A DNA stretch of 52,156 bases from Acidimicrobiaceae bacterium (GCA_003138815.1 PLHD01000013.1:71003-123158); one strand, 5' to 3'. Shown: positions 42,012 to 50,481, counted from the stretch's first letter. Numbers and translations are program-made. The notes: generated by a model from the sequence alone, not told the origin.

Positions 42012-42944
42012 ATGGACGAAGCCCCCGAAAACAGGACCGACGCGAGCGAGCCAGGGGAGCCGGGACTGAGGCGAAGCACTAAGAGGCGTCTGATCGGGGG
42101 CGTGGCCGGTGGCATCGGCGAGCGATTCGACATCGATCCCAACATCGTCCGGGTGATCTTCGTGGTGCTCACGGCCCTGTGGGGCTTAGGTGCGGCGATC
42201 TACCTCGCGATGTGGGTGCTGATTCCTCGCTCCTCCGCAGAAGGCTATTCCGCGGGCCAGGATGACGTCCTTCCGGCATCGAGGTCGCCCTGGATCTACT
42301 ACGCCTTGCTCGCGGGGGTCGTCGGCCTGGCCGTGATCTTCGTGACCACGGTGGGCGGGGTACCTCAGTTCGGCAAGGGTTTCGCCCTGCTCTGGCTGAT
42401 CTTCCTGGTCGTCTTGGCGGTACTCGCGCTGCGAGCGCCGGCTCGCCAGTTCTCGTTTCGACGATTCATAGCCGCGCTCTTCCTCGTGTTCACGAGCCTG
42501 CTGATCCTGCTCTCGGGAACCTTTCTGGGCTTTCTCGAGTCGACGGGCGTGCCGATTTCGGGGGGCAACGGCGTGCGAATCTGGCAGCCGACGTCCCTGA
42601 CGCAGGTGCAGTCGACCTACCGCACGGAGTTCGGCTCGTCGAGGGTCGACTTGAGCAACGTGTCGTTCCCCGCGAATGGCTTCACGGTGACCTCCACGGT
42701 GAGCGTCGGCAACCTGGTCGTGGATCTGCCGGCCAACGCGATAGTCGACCTCAAGACCCACGTCGGCATCGGCTCGGTGTCCTATCAGCTCTGGGTGGGC
42801 TCGGAGATCCTGGGTCAGTTCGAGGCGGTCCCTCCCTCATTGAAGACCGCCGCGAGCCAGAAGAAGGCACCGCACTTGACGGTTGACGCGGAGGTCGGGA
42901 TCGGACGCATCGAAATCGTGAGGACTGCGACAACTCCTGGATGA
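42012..42944 (+). CDS. PspC-domain membrane protein with LiaF-like C-terminus
   Basis: This is a 310-aa protein. Residues 20-78 are a PspC domain (STKRRLIGGVAGGIGERFDI, then VFVVLTALWGLGAAIYLAM). Three further hydrophobic segments follow, about 100-120, 130-147 and 158-178. The C-terminal 125 residues form an extracytoplasmic beta-rich region (SSRVDLSNVSFPANGF, VGNLVVDLPANAIVDLKTHV, then VDAEVGIGRIEIVRT) like the LiaF/DUF4097 type. LiaF proteins restrain their kinase until envelope damage occurs. Divergent from the PspC-kinase gene, it completes a LiaFSR-like set (F-S-R plus ABC exporter). ATG 42012. Confidence 0.87.
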   Translation: MDEAPENRTDASEPGEPGLRRSTKRRLIGGVAGGIGERFDIDPNIVRVIFVVLTALWGLGAAIYLAMWVLIPRSSAEGYSAGQDDVLPASRSPWIYYALLAGVVGLAVIFVTTVGGVPQFGKGFALLWLIFLVVLAVLALRAPARQFSFRRFIAALFLVFTSLLILLSGTFLGFLESTGVPISGGNGVRIWQPTSLTQVQSTYRTEFGSSRVDLSNVSFPANGFTVTSTVSVGNLVVDLPANAIVDLKTHVGIGSVSYQLWVGSEILGQFEAVPPSLKTAASQKKAPHLTVDAEVGIGRIEIVRTATTPG

Positions 42945-42950
42945 AATTAG

Positions 42951-43034
42951 TGGGCGAGGGGGGACTTGAACCCCCACATCCTTTCGGATACAGGCACCTG
43001 AAGCCTGCGCGTCTGCCAATTTCGCCACCCGCCC
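42951..43034 (-). tRNA. tRNA-Leu (anticodon CAG)
   Basis: The minus strand folds as a class II tRNA of 84 nt. The acceptor stem GGGCGGG pairs with CTCGCCC (one G-T pair), and the discriminator is A. The D-arm is TGGCGAAATTGGCAGACGC. The anticodon stem-loop GCAGG-CTTCAGG-TGCCTG carries CAG, which decodes CTG, the main Leu codon of a high-GC genome. A variable arm (ATCCGAAAGGAT) and the T-arm GGGGGTTCAAGTCCCCC follow. CCA is not encoded. It lies between pspC and fhaA on the opposite strand. Confidence 0.95.
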
Positions 43035-43122
43035 TAAGAACCTGCAACAATACTCCAACTCCGGAACCCTTATGTTCTCGACCCCCTCGCATTCTCTAGC
43101 GGCCGGTACAGTTGGAGATGTC

Positions 43123-43770
43123 ATGGTTCTGAAGAAAGTCGAGAATCGCCTGGAGCGACTGTTTGAGCGCGGCTTCTCGCGGACCTTCAAGAACTCGCTG
43201 CAGCCCATAGAGATCGGCTCTCGAATACTCCGCGAGGTCGACCTCACCCGACGGCTCTCCAGCCAGGGTCCGCTTTCGCCGAACCAGATCCGCGTGTGGC
43301 TCAGCCCGGAAGATGCGCAGCGGTTCGACGGGTTCCAGAAAGCCCTGGTCGCCGAACTGGAAGAGACGGTTCGCCAGCACGCCGTCGGCGAGGGCTACAA
43401 CTTCGTCGGACCAGTGCGAGTGGAGGTCTTCATCGATGACGATCTCAAGGTTGGCGACCTGGCGGTCACCACGGAGTTCCTCGGCGGCGAGAGTCAGCCA
43501 CGACTCGTCGCCGACGATGGCCGCTCCTTCGACGTAGGCGACCGGCCCCTCGTCATCGGGCGCAATCCCGACGTTGACGTGGTAATCAACGATTCCAACG
43601 TGTCGCGGCGACACGCCGAGGTGTGGCGCACGAGCGATGGTGTGGCGGTGCGGGACCTCCAGTCGACGAACGGGACGTTCGTCAACGGGCACCGCATCAC
43701 CGCCGTCTCGCTCTCACCCCGCGACGACATCACCGTCGCCACGGTGCACTTTCGGATCGAGCTCGCTTGA
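43123..43770 (+). CDS. fhaA: FhaA: DUF3662 and FHA domain protein
   Basis: This is a 215-aa protein. Residues 1-115 are the DUF3662 N-terminal domain (LKKVENRLERLFERGFSRTF, QPIEIGSRILREVD, NFVGPVRVEVFIDDDL). Residues 130-213 form an FHA phosphothreonine-binding domain with LVIGRNPDVDVVINDSNVSR, RHAEVW and DLQSTNGTFVNGHRI. In mycobacteria FhaA reads phosphorylated MviN and PknB targets in peptidoglycan control. ATG 43123 follows ggagatgtc. The acidic/Gln-rich middle linker of mycobacterial FhaA is missing, giving a much shorter protein. First gene of the fha-pstP-pbpA-pknB-crgA cluster. Confidence 0.92.
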   Translation: MVLKKVENRLERLFERGFSRTFKNSLQPIEIGSRILREVDLTRRLSSQGPLSPNQIRVWLSPEDAQRFDGFQKALVAELEETVRQHAVGEGYNFVGPVRVEVFIDDDLKVGDLAVTTEFLGGESQPRLVADDGRSFDVGDRPLVIGRNPDVDVVINDSNVSRRHAEVWRTSDGVAVRDLQSTNGTFVNGHRITAVSLSPRDDITVATVHFRIELA

Positions 43771-44222
43771 CCGCTCTTGTCGCGTCGTCGAACTACGCGG
43801 CGGTCGTGCGTCCGCTACAGGTCCTGGTAATGGTCGTCGCCGTCCTCTTCTTCGCGCGCGTCCTGCGGGTCGCTTCGGTCCAGGCCCGCTCCCCCGAGGA
43901 GCACTCGCCCGAGCGTCGCCGTCGCCGAAGGGTCGCGCTTGGTTTGGAGTACATCGAACCGCTCGAACTGGCGGGTGCGCGGATTGACGTGGAAGGGGCC
44001 GTCACGATCGGGCGCAGCGCCGAGTGCGACGTGCAACTCCAGGACACCTATCTCTCATCGCGGCACGCCCGGGTCGCGAACGACGACGGCGAGCTTTCCA
44101 TCGAGGACCTGGGATCGACCAACGGGACCTACGTCAATCAGGAGCTCGTGAAGGGCCGCGTGCTCATCGAGCGCGGGGATATCGTCCAGGTCGGTGGCGT
44201 CTTGTTCGAGGTGGTTCGTTGA
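43767..44222 (+). CDS. fhaB: FhaB: membrane-anchored FHA domain protein
   Basis: This 151-aa protein has a hydrophobic N-terminal segment (residues 14-32, PLQVLVMVVAVLFFARVL) that anchors it. An FHA domain occupies residues 65-150, with VTIGRSAECDVQLQDTYLSS, RHARV and EDLGSTNGTYVNQELV. FhaB (FipA partner) reads phosphothreonine on division proteins in mycobacteria. The TTG start at 43767-43769 overlaps the fhaA TGA as TTGA. No better start exists before the membrane segment, so the TTG is favoured. It is coupled to the phosphatase gene the same way. Confidence 0.88.
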   Translation: MTALVASSNYAAVVRPLQVLVMVVAVLFFARVLRVASVQARSPEEHSPERRRRRRVALGLEYIEPLELAGARIDVEGAVTIGRSAECDVQLQDTYLSSRHARVANDDGELSIEDLGSTNGTYVNQELVKGRVLIERGDIVQVGGVLFEVVR

Positions 44223-45409
44223 CACACTGGCGTTACGCCTCGGCGACCGACACGGGACTGGTCCGCGAGACGAACCAGGACGCCATCTACGTCGACGACA
44301 CGTTGGCAGTCGTCGCCGACGGGATGGGAGGCCACGCGGCGGGCGAGGTCGCGTCGGCCCTGACAATCGACCTCGTGTGCCGCAATTTCGGCGAGAGGCC
44401 CACCTGGGAAGGCCTCTTCCGCGCGATCGAAGCCGCGAACCGGGCGATCATCGCCGACGCGCGCGATAACCCGGAACGCTTCGGCATGGGAACGACGGTC
44501 ATCGCGGTCGGGCTCACGCGAGACGCCGCGGGCGTGGTCTCTCCGACGCTGTTCAACGTGGGCGATTCGCGGGCGTACCAGCTCCGAGACGGTGCCCTGC
44601 GCCAGCTCAGCGAGGATCACAGCGTCGCCGAGGAATGGGTCCGCATGGGCCGCCTGACCAGCGAGGAGGCGCAGGTTCACCCTCGGCGCCACCAGCTTAC
44701 GAGGGCGCTGGGGGTCGAGGACGAGCTGCAGGTCGACGTGTCGTCGATTGACGCCGAGGCGGGTGACCGGATTCTGCTCTGCAGCGACGGCCTCTCGAAC
44801 GAACTCTCGGGCGAAGAGCTGGTCCGGCTGGCGAGCCCGCCCATGCCGCTCGAGGACTCGGTGAGCCAGCTGATCGACGCGGCCAGGCAGGCCGGCGGAC
44901 GTGACAACATCTCGGCGATCCTGCTCGAGTTCGACGACGTCACCGTGGCCACGGCGCCGATCAAGAAGACCATGAAGTCGATGCCCGCGCCCGAGGAGTC
45001 GAGTCCCCGGCCCAACGCGAGCTTCGCGTCCACCCGCCGGCGCCGACGATTCACCTGGCGGGTGTGGCTCAGTGTCGCCGTGTTCCTTCTCGTCCTGGGC
45101 GGCTGCGTCCTCGTGGTGCACTGGTACGCGTACTCGACCTACTACCTCGGCGACGACGCCGGAACCATCGCGGTCTACCAGGGCCAGCCGAGCGGCGTTC
45201 TCTGGTACAAGCCGATCAAGGTGCTCGACACGACCTACAAGGCGGCGCAGCTTCGACCGGCCGACCGCCAGGAGCTGATAGCGACGATCGAGGAGCCGAC
45301 GCTCGCCGCGGCGAAGGGACAGGCGGCCGCGCTGCACGGCGCGTGGCAGATGGGCCAGACGCCGTCGAACGCCACCACCACGACCACGCTGAAGAAAGCC
45401 GCCGGTTAG
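44219..45409 (+). CDS. pstP: PP2C-family Ser/Thr phosphatase (PstP), membrane-anchored
   Basis: This 396-aa protein has PP2C residues 1-240. The metal-binding acidic blocks are TNQDAIYVDDTLAVVADGMG and GHAAGEV, then FNVGDSRAYQLRDGAL, EDHSV, LLCSDGLSNELSG and GGRDNISAI. A single membrane segment (about 285-307, VWLSVAVFLLVLGGCVLVV) follows an Arg-rich stop. The last 85 residues are extracytoplasmic and end in a Thr repeat. PstP reverses PknB phosphorylation. The TTG start at 44219 overlaps the fhaB TGA (TTGA). In many actinobacteria rodA follows; here pbpA starts 3 nt after the stop. Confidence 0.93.
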   Translation: MTHWRYASATDTGLVRETNQDAIYVDDTLAVVADGMGGHAAGEVASALTIDLVCRNFGERPTWEGLFRAIEAANRAIIADARDNPERFGMGTTVIAVGLTRDAAGVVSPTLFNVGDSRAYQLRDGALRQLSEDHSVAEEWVRMGRLTSEEAQVHPRRHQLTRALGVEDELQVDVSSIDAEAGDRILLCSDGLSNELSGEELVRLASPPMPLEDSVSQLIDAARQAGGRDNISAILLEFDDVTVATAPIKKTMKSMPAPEESSPRPNASFASTRRRRRFTWRVWLSVAVFLLVLGGCVLVVHWYAYSTYYLGDDAGTIAVYQGQPSGVLWYKPIKVLDTTYKAAQLRPADRQELIATIEEPTLAAAKGQAAALHGAWQMGQTPSNATTTTTLKKAAG

Positions 45410-45412
45410 CGC

Positions 45413-46912
45413 GTGTCACGCCGACTCAGCGTCCTGGCCTCGGCCATTCTGGTCCTCTTCGTGCTGGTGGCCGCTCAATCGGCCTGGATACAGTTCTTCC
45501 ACGCCCCGGCGCTGGACGCCTCCTCGGAGAATCCCCGCGTGTCCAACGCGTCGACGCTGTATCCGCGAGGTGACATCGTCGCGGCCGACGGGACGATTCT
45601 CGCCCGGTCGGTACCGACCCTCGGCGGACTTTACCCTTACCAACGGATCTATCCGCTCGGTTCGCTCACCTCGGGTGTGGTCGGCTTCTCCGGACCTTCC
45701 TATCCGCCCTGGGGCCTCGAGGCGCAGTACGACAGCGTGCTCTCCTCGCACGCGCAGCCGCCCCAGAGCCTGGAGCAACTGCTCGCGCCCACCAGCGCGC
45801 CGGACTCGGTGACCCTGACCCTCGAGCCGACCCTCCAGAAGATCGCCCGCGCCAACATGACCGGTCAGGACGGCGCCGCGGTGGTGCTCGACCCCCGCAC
45901 CGGCGCGGTGCTCGCCATGTACTCGAATCCGTACTACAACCCGGCACCGCTCACCTCGTCGAGTTTCGCGGTCGCCGAGAAGGCCTGGAAGGCAATCAAC
46001 AAGAACGACAGCCACGGATTCCCGCCGTTGGGGCTCGTGGCGACTCAGCAGACCTTCCCTCCGGGTTCGACGTTCAAGGTCGTCACGACCGCGGCGGCCG
46101 TTCTCGGCCGGCCCGATCTGCTCGTGAAGTCGTACCCCTCCAACGTCTGTATTTCCCTTCCGAACTCGAACAAGCAGCTTTGTAATGACGGTCTATCTAC
46201 GTGCGGCGGCACGGTGGCCGTGATGCTGCCCGAGTCGTGCGACCCCGGCTACGCGCTGCTGGGCATGGACCTCGGCGGGCCCCTGATGTCGAAGACCGCG
46301 AACGCGTTCGGCTACAACGAGACGCCGCCGCTGGACCTGCCCGGAGTGGTGAAAAGCTACTTCCCGCCGGCGTCGGTCTTCACCAACGACATTCCCCAAC
46401 TGGCGTACTCCTCGATCGGCCAGCAGAACGTCCGCACGACCGCCCTCCAGGACGCCCTGGTCGCGGCCGCCGTAGCCCACGGGGGTGCCATGATGACCCC
46501 GCACCTGATGTCCTCGATCAGCTCGCCCGAGGGCGCCGTCGTCTCGCGCTACAAGGACTCGGTCTGGAAGCAGCCGCTCACGGCTTCCCAGGCCGCCCAG
46601 ATCGTGCCGCTCATGGTCAACGTCGTGCTCCGCGGCACGGCCGCCGGCATCTTCCTGCCCGCCGACGACGTGGCCGCCAAGACCGGTACCGCCCAGACGG
46701 GCAACAGCGTGAAGAACACCGACGACTGGATGATCGCCTTCGCTCCGGCGTCGGACCCAACCGTGGCCGTGGCGGTGGTGATGCCCTTCCAAGCGGTCTC
46801 CGCGTACGGCGCGACGGTGGCGGGACCGATCGTGAAGTGTCTCATCGAGGGGGCGCTCGCCATCCAACGACATCTCCCCGCCACGGGAACGGCGACCACG
46901 TGCACGAGCTGA
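45413..46912 (+). CDS. pbpA: Class B penicillin-binding protein (PbpA-like transpeptidase)
   Basis: This 499-aa protein has an N-terminal signal anchor (residues 6-24), a linker/dimer domain (TLYPRGDIVAADGTILARS) and a transpeptidase domain. Active-site serine is in FPPGSTFKVVT (S-x-x-K), and the KTG motif is in AAKTGTAQTGN. The second motif, normally S-C-N, reads P-E-S-C-D-P-G-Y, with Asp in place of Asn. It cross-links peptidoglycan outside the membrane, usually with RodA, whose gene is absent here. GTG 45413 lies 3 nt after pstP. Confidence 0.9.
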   Translation: MSRRLSVLASAILVLFVLVAAQSAWIQFFHAPALDASSENPRVSNASTLYPRGDIVAADGTILARSVPTLGGLYPYQRIYPLGSLTSGVVGFSGPSYPPWGLEAQYDSVLSSHAQPPQSLEQLLAPTSAPDSVTLTLEPTLQKIARANMTGQDGAAVVLDPRTGAVLAMYSNPYYNPAPLTSSSFAVAEKAWKAINKNDSHGFPPLGLVATQQTFPPGSTFKVVTTAAAVLGRPDLLVKSYPSNVCISLPNSNKQLCNDGLSTCGGTVAVMLPESCDPGYALLGMDLGGPLMSKTANAFGYNETPPLDLPGVVKSYFPPASVFTNDIPQLAYSSIGQQNVRTTALQDALVAAAVAHGGAMMTPHLMSSISSPEGAVVSRYKDSVWKQPLTASQAAQIVPLMVNVVLRGTAAGIFLPADDVAAKTGTAQTGNSVKNTDDWMIAFAPASDPTVAVAVVMPFQAVSAYGATVAGPIVKCLIEGALAIQRHLPATGTATTCTS

Positions 46913-46954
46913 CGAGCGCTACGTCAAATGCTGAGAGCGTAGGCTGTTAGAGTT

Positions 46955-48898
46955 ATGGAGCCCGTCAGCGACCCCCGGATCTACTCGAACCGGTACCAGG
47001 TCACGCACCTGATCGCGCGGGGCGGCATGGCGACCGTTTACCGCGCCCAGGACCTGCTGCTCAACCGCGCGGTCGCCCTAAAGATCCTCTATCCCGAGCT
47101 CAGCGCCGACCCGGCATTCGTCGAGCGGTTCCGTCGCGAGGCCCAGGCGGCGGCCAACCTCTCGCACCCGAACATCGTGCCGGTCTTCGACTGGGGCGAG
47201 GACGACGGCACGTACTTCATCGTGATGGAGCTCGTGGACGGCACGTCGCTGGCGGAGGTGCTGCGCGGGTCCAGGATCCTCACGGCCTCGCGATCGGCCA
47301 CCATCGTGGCCCAGGTCGCCGCGGCGCTCGGCTACGCGCACCGCAGCGGCGTGGTGCACCGCGACGTGAAGCCGGGGAATATCCTGATCACGAGTGACGG
47401 CCAGGTGAAGGTCACCGACTTCGGCATCGCCCAGGCGGTGTCGAGCGAGGACCACCTCGCCGAAGAGGGCTCGGTCATGGGCACCGCCACATACTTCTCG
47501 CCCGAGCAGGCCTCGGGCGAAGCCGTTGACGGACGCAGTGACGTCTACTCGCTCGGCGTTGTGCTCTTCGAGATGCTGGTCGGGCGCCCGCCGTTCATCG
47601 GCGACACGCCCCTGGCGGTCTCGACCCAGCACGTCCACGGCGCGGTGCCGTTCCCGTCGCAGTTCAACGACACTGTCCCGCGCGACCTCGAGGCCATCGT
47701 CATGGAGTCCCTGGCGAAGTCGCCGGACCAGCGTTACCAGACGGCGGACGAGTTCCGGGCCGACCTGATCCGCTTCACCGAGGGTCAGCCCGTCCGCGCG
47801 GCCGGCCTGGGGGGTGCCTTCTTCGGGGCCGACGCGACGCGAGCCGTGAGCGTGGTATCGGCCGGCGAGCGCACGCAGGCGGTGCCGATGATGCGCGGTC
47901 CGAGGACCGATGTCCGTCGCCACAGGAGCAGCCACGCCGGAGTGATAGCGACGGTGATCATCCTGCTGCTGGCGCTGGGGGGTCTGGCGTACTTCTTCCT
48001 GGCCAAGTCGACTGCGGTGACCTCGATGCCTGACGTCATCGGCCAGCCAAGTGCCACGGCGAGCCAGACGCTCACAAATGACGGCCTGGTCGTCGCCAAG
48101 ACGACCCGGGTCTTGTCCACGAGGCCCAGCGGCACTGTGGTCGCGACCGACCCCAAGCCCCGAGCCAAGGTCACCAAGGGCGAGTCCGTGACGCTGAAGG
48201 TCAGTCTCGGCAAGACCGTGACGCCCGTGAAGATTCCGGACGTGACGGGCATGAACCTGAGCGACGCGGAGAGCACGCTAAACGCTAAGAAGCTGTCCCC
48301 CAGCGTGAAGTTCACCTCGACGGCCTCTGCCGGCGCGAGACCGAATACGGTCCTGTCCCAGACCCCCAAGGGCGGAACGAACTCCCAGACCGGCAAGACG
48401 GTGACGCTGGTCGTGCTGGCGGCGGGAGTGGCCTATCCGATGCAGTCGTACGTCGGCGACACGACGGTGGCGGCGGCGGCAGGAATCGGCCAGGCCGGGC
48501 TGAGCGTGAGTACGACCCAGACGACGTGCTCGAACTCCGTGCCGGCGGGTCTGGTCGTCGGGACGAACCCGGGGGCGGGCAAGCCAGTCAAGGCGGGCTC
48601 CGCGGTGGTGCTGATCACCTCGTCGGGATACTGTCAGGTGGTCGTACCCAACGTCGTCGGCCCGACCTGGACCCAGCAAGCCGCAACCTCCAAGCTCAGT
48701 GCCTCACACCTCAAGGCCTCGACGACCACCGCGCCCCAGGGCACGTGCCTCCCCACCAGTCCCGCGGGCAGCGTGTACTCCCAGAGCGTGGCCGGGGGGT
48801 CATCCGCGCTCTACGACTCCACCATTGACCTGGTGCTCTGTCCAGTCCCGGCAACGACGACCACGACCGCGACCACGACCACGACCACGACGTATTAG
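46955..48898 (+). CDS. pknB: Ser/Thr protein kinase PknB with PASTA domains
   Basis: This is a 647-aa protein. Kinase residues 12-275: glycine loop IARGGMATVYRAQD, lysine VALKIL, catalytic loop HRDVKPGNIL, DFG in VTDFGIAQAV, activation loop EEGSVMGTATYFSPEQAS. A membrane segment lies at about 328-348. Four PASTA repeats follow (MPDVIGQPSATASQTL, IPDVTGMNLSDAESTL, YPMQSYVGDTTVAAAAG, VPNVVGPTWTQQAATSKL), which bind muropeptides or lipid II outside. The protein ends in a Thr-rich tail coded by ACC/ACG repeats. Start ATG 46955 has no Shine-Dalgarno. It probably phosphorylates FhaA/B, PbpA-pathway and CrgA-pathway proteins; no pknA lies beside it. Confidence 0.95.
   Translation: MEPVSDPRIYSNRYQVTHLIARGGMATVYRAQDLLLNRAVALKILYPELSADPAFVERFRREAQAAANLSHPNIVPVFDWGEDDGTYFIVMELVDGTSLAEVLRGSRILTASRSATIVAQVAAALGYAHRSGVVHRDVKPGNILITSDGQVKVTDFGIAQAVSSEDHLAEEGSVMGTATYFSPEQASGEAVDGRSDVYSLGVVLFEMLVGRPPFIGDTPLAVSTQHVHGAVPFPSQFNDTVPRDLEAIVMESLAKSPDQRYQTADEFRADLIRFTEGQPVRAAGLGGAFFGADATRAVSVVSAGERTQAVPMMRGPRTDVRRHRSSHAGVIATVIILLLALGGLAYFFLAKSTAVTSMPDVIGQPSATASQTLTNDGLVVAKTTRVLSTRPSGTVVATDPKPRAKVTKGESVTLKVSLGKTVTPVKIPDVTGMNLSDAESTLNAKKLSPSVKFTSTASAGARPNTVLSQTPKGGTNSQTGKTVTLVVLAAGVAYPMQSYVGDTTVAAAAGIGQAGLSVSTTQTTCSNSVPAGLVVGTNPGAGKPVKAGSAVVLITSSGYCQVVVPNVVGPTWTQQAATSKLSASHLKASTTTAPQGTCLPTSPAGSVYSQSVAGGSSALYDSTIDLVLCPVPATTTTTATTTTTTTY
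48856..48893 (+). repeat. ACC/ACG hexanucleotide microsatellite coding for a Thr tail
   Basis: Repeats of accacg and close variants code the last dozen residues of PknB, nearly all Thr. Tracts like this can expand or contract in multiples of 3 without breaking the gene. Confidence 0.6.
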
Positions 48899-48920
48899 CT
48901 GCCCGCTCTACGGGCGGCAG
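48899..48920 (+). terminator. Weak hairpin after pknB
   Basis: ctgcccgctctacgggcggcag can form a gcccg/cgggc stem, extended by ctgc/gcag with a small bulge. It sits just after the pknB stop and touches the crgA -10 box. It may attenuate pknB readthrough. There is no T-tract. Confidence 0.3.
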
Positions 48921-48926
48921 TAGCAT
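48921..48926 (+). promoter_or_regulatory. -10 box TAGCAT for leaderless crgA
   Basis: TAGCAT ends 8 nt before ATG 48935. No Shine-Dalgarno lies between, so crgA is likely transcribed alone and leaderless. Confidence 0.5.
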
Positions 48927-48934
48927 CGGGTCCT

Positions 48935-49210
48935 ATGGCAAAGACCGGACAGAATCGCCGCAAGAGCAAGACCATGGGGCGTTACGTCTCGGCGGAGGGC
49001 CGCGGCCGCTACACCGCGCCTCGGCCCGCGAGTGACGACCACAGCCCCCGCTGGTACGGGTGGCTGCTCATCGACCTGCTCGCCTTCGGCGTGCTGATCA
49101 TCACGCTCAACTATCTCCAGGTGCTCCCGGGCTCGGTCTCGTCGTGGTACCTGGTGCTGGGCCTGGTCTCGATCTTCTCGGCCTTCTTTCTCGCCACCCG
49201 ATATCGCTGA
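48935..49210 (+). CDS. crgA: Cell division protein CrgA
   Basis: This 91-aa protein has a basic N-terminus (AKTGQNRRKSKTMGRYVSAE), then two membrane segments: about residues 42-62 (WLLIDLLAFGVLIITLNYLQ) and 69-88 (YLVLGLVSIFSAFFLATRY). Size, the two helices, the short loop between them and the position next to pknB match CrgA, which coordinates FtsZ, FtsI and peptidoglycan synthases at the septum in actinobacteria. The presence of crgA supports an actinobacterial origin. Confidence 0.9.
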   Translation: MAKTGQNRRKSKTMGRYVSAEGRGRYTAPRPASDDHSPRWYGWLLIDLLAFGVLIITLNYLQVLPGSVSSWYLVLGLVSIFSAFFLATRYR

Positions 49211-49232
49211 GCGACCCGGGCGTCCGGGCTGA

Positions 49233-50411
49233 TCAGCCCAGGCGCTCGATGATCGTGGCGTTGGCGAGCCCCCCGCCTTCGCACATGGTGATCAGCCCGT
49301 ACCGGCCGCCCGTGCGCTCGAGCTCGTTGAGCAGGGTGGCGCACAGCTTCGCGCCCGAGGCTCCGAGCGGGTGGCCCAGCGCGATGGCGCCCCCGTTGAC
49401 GTTCACCTTCGACAGGTCGGCGTGGTGCTCCTTCTGCCACGCCAGCACCACCGAGGCGAAGGCCTCGTTGATCTCGACGAGGTCGATGTCGCCCAGGGTG
49501 AGTCCGGCGCGCTCGAGCACCTTGGTGGTCGCGGGGATGGGCCCGGTCAGCATCGTCACCGGGTCCACGCCCGCGAGGGCGAAGGTGTGGAACCTCGCGC
49601 GAGGGGTGTAGCCGAGCTCGCGGGCCTTCTCCTCGCTCATGATCAGCACCGCCGACGCGCCGTCGGTGATCTGCGAGGAGTTGCCGGCCGTGACCTTCCC
49701 GCCCTCCTTGAAGGCGGCCTTGAGGGCCCCGAGCGTGGCGACCGTGGAGTCGGGGCGGATGCCCTCGTCGGCCGTCATCAGCTCGCTGGTGGGCTGGCCG
49801 TCCGCGTCGCGCACCAGGACCGGCACGATCTCGCGCTCGAAGCGGCCCTCGGCGGTGGCCTGGGCGGCGCGGCGGTGGCTCTCGGCGGAGAACGCGTCGA
49901 GGTCCTCGCGCGAGATGTCCCACCGGTCGGCGATCATCTCGGCGCCGATTCCCTGGTTCTTGAGCCCACCCTGGGGTTCGTAGCGCTGCATGACCCGGGG
50001 TCCGAAGGGAAAGCCCACGTCGTTGCCGATGGACGTGCCCATCCCGACGCGCGACATGACTTCCACGCCGGCCGCGACGACGATGTCGTAGGCGCCCGAC
50101 ATGACGCCCTGGGCGGCGAAGTGCAGCGCCTGTTGGGACGAGCCGCATTGGCGGTCGATGGTGGTGGCGGGCACCGATTCGGGCCATCCGGCCGCCAGGA
50201 CGGCGTTGCGCCCGACGTTGAAGGCCTGCTCGCCAACCTGCGAGACGCAGCCCATGATGACGTCGTCGACCAGGGCGGGGTCGAAGTCGTTGCGACTGGC
50301 GATGGCGCGAAGCGCTTCCGACGCCAGGTCGACGGAGTGCCAGTTCTTCAGTTTCCCGTTTCGCTTGCCCCCCGGCGTGCGTACGGCGTCGACAATGACC
50401 GCGTTCGGCAT
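49233..50411 (-). CDS. Acetyl-CoA C-acyltransferase (thiolase)
   Basis: This 392-aa thiolase has its nucleophile in TTIDRQCGSSQQALHFAA (Cys near residue 90), the catalytic His in NVNGGAIALGHPLGASGA and the second Cys in GLITMCEGGGLANATII. NSSQITDGASAVLIMSEEKA and EINEAFASVVLAWQ are further signatures. Size and motifs match degradative or biosynthetic thiolases of fatty-acid beta-oxidation (FadA-type). ATG 50411 follows agaaggg. Beta-oxidation partners are not adjacent, but two acyl-CoA ligases lie elsewhere in the window. Confidence 0.93.
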   Translation of the reverse strand: MPNAVIVDAVRTPGGKRNGKLKNWHSVDLASEALRAIASRNDFDPALVDDVIMGCVSQVGEQAFNVGRNAVLAAGWPESVPATTIDRQCGSSQQALHFAAQGVMSGAYDIVVAAGVEVMSRVGMGTSIGNDVGFPFGPRVMQRYEPQGGLKNQGIGAEMIADRWDISREDLDAFSAESHRRAAQATAEGRFEREIVPVLVRDADGQPTSELMTADEGIRPDSTVATLGALKAAFKEGGKVTAGNSSQITDGASAVLIMSEEKARELGYTPRARFHTFALAGVDPVTMLTGPIPATTKVLERAGLTLGDIDLVEINEAFASVVLAWQKEHHADLSKVNVNGGAIALGHPLGASGAKLCATLLNELERTGGRYGLITMCEGGGLANATIIERLG

Positions 50412-50475
50412 TGGTGTCCCTTCTCTCGACAGTGGGATTGTTCCACTCGCGCGAAGCCTAGACCGGCGCCGCGAG

Positions 50476-50481
50476 TATCGT
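50476..50481 (+). promoter_or_regulatory. -10 box TATCGT for the thioesterase gene
   Basis: TATCGT ends 7 nt before the GTG start at 50489, again leaderless in layout. Confidence 0.35.

Noticed and set aside
48856-48893. CRISPR-like or tandem repeat array
   Set aside because: It is a coding microsatellite for the PknB Thr tail, with no spacers. No CRISPR array was seen anywhere in the window.
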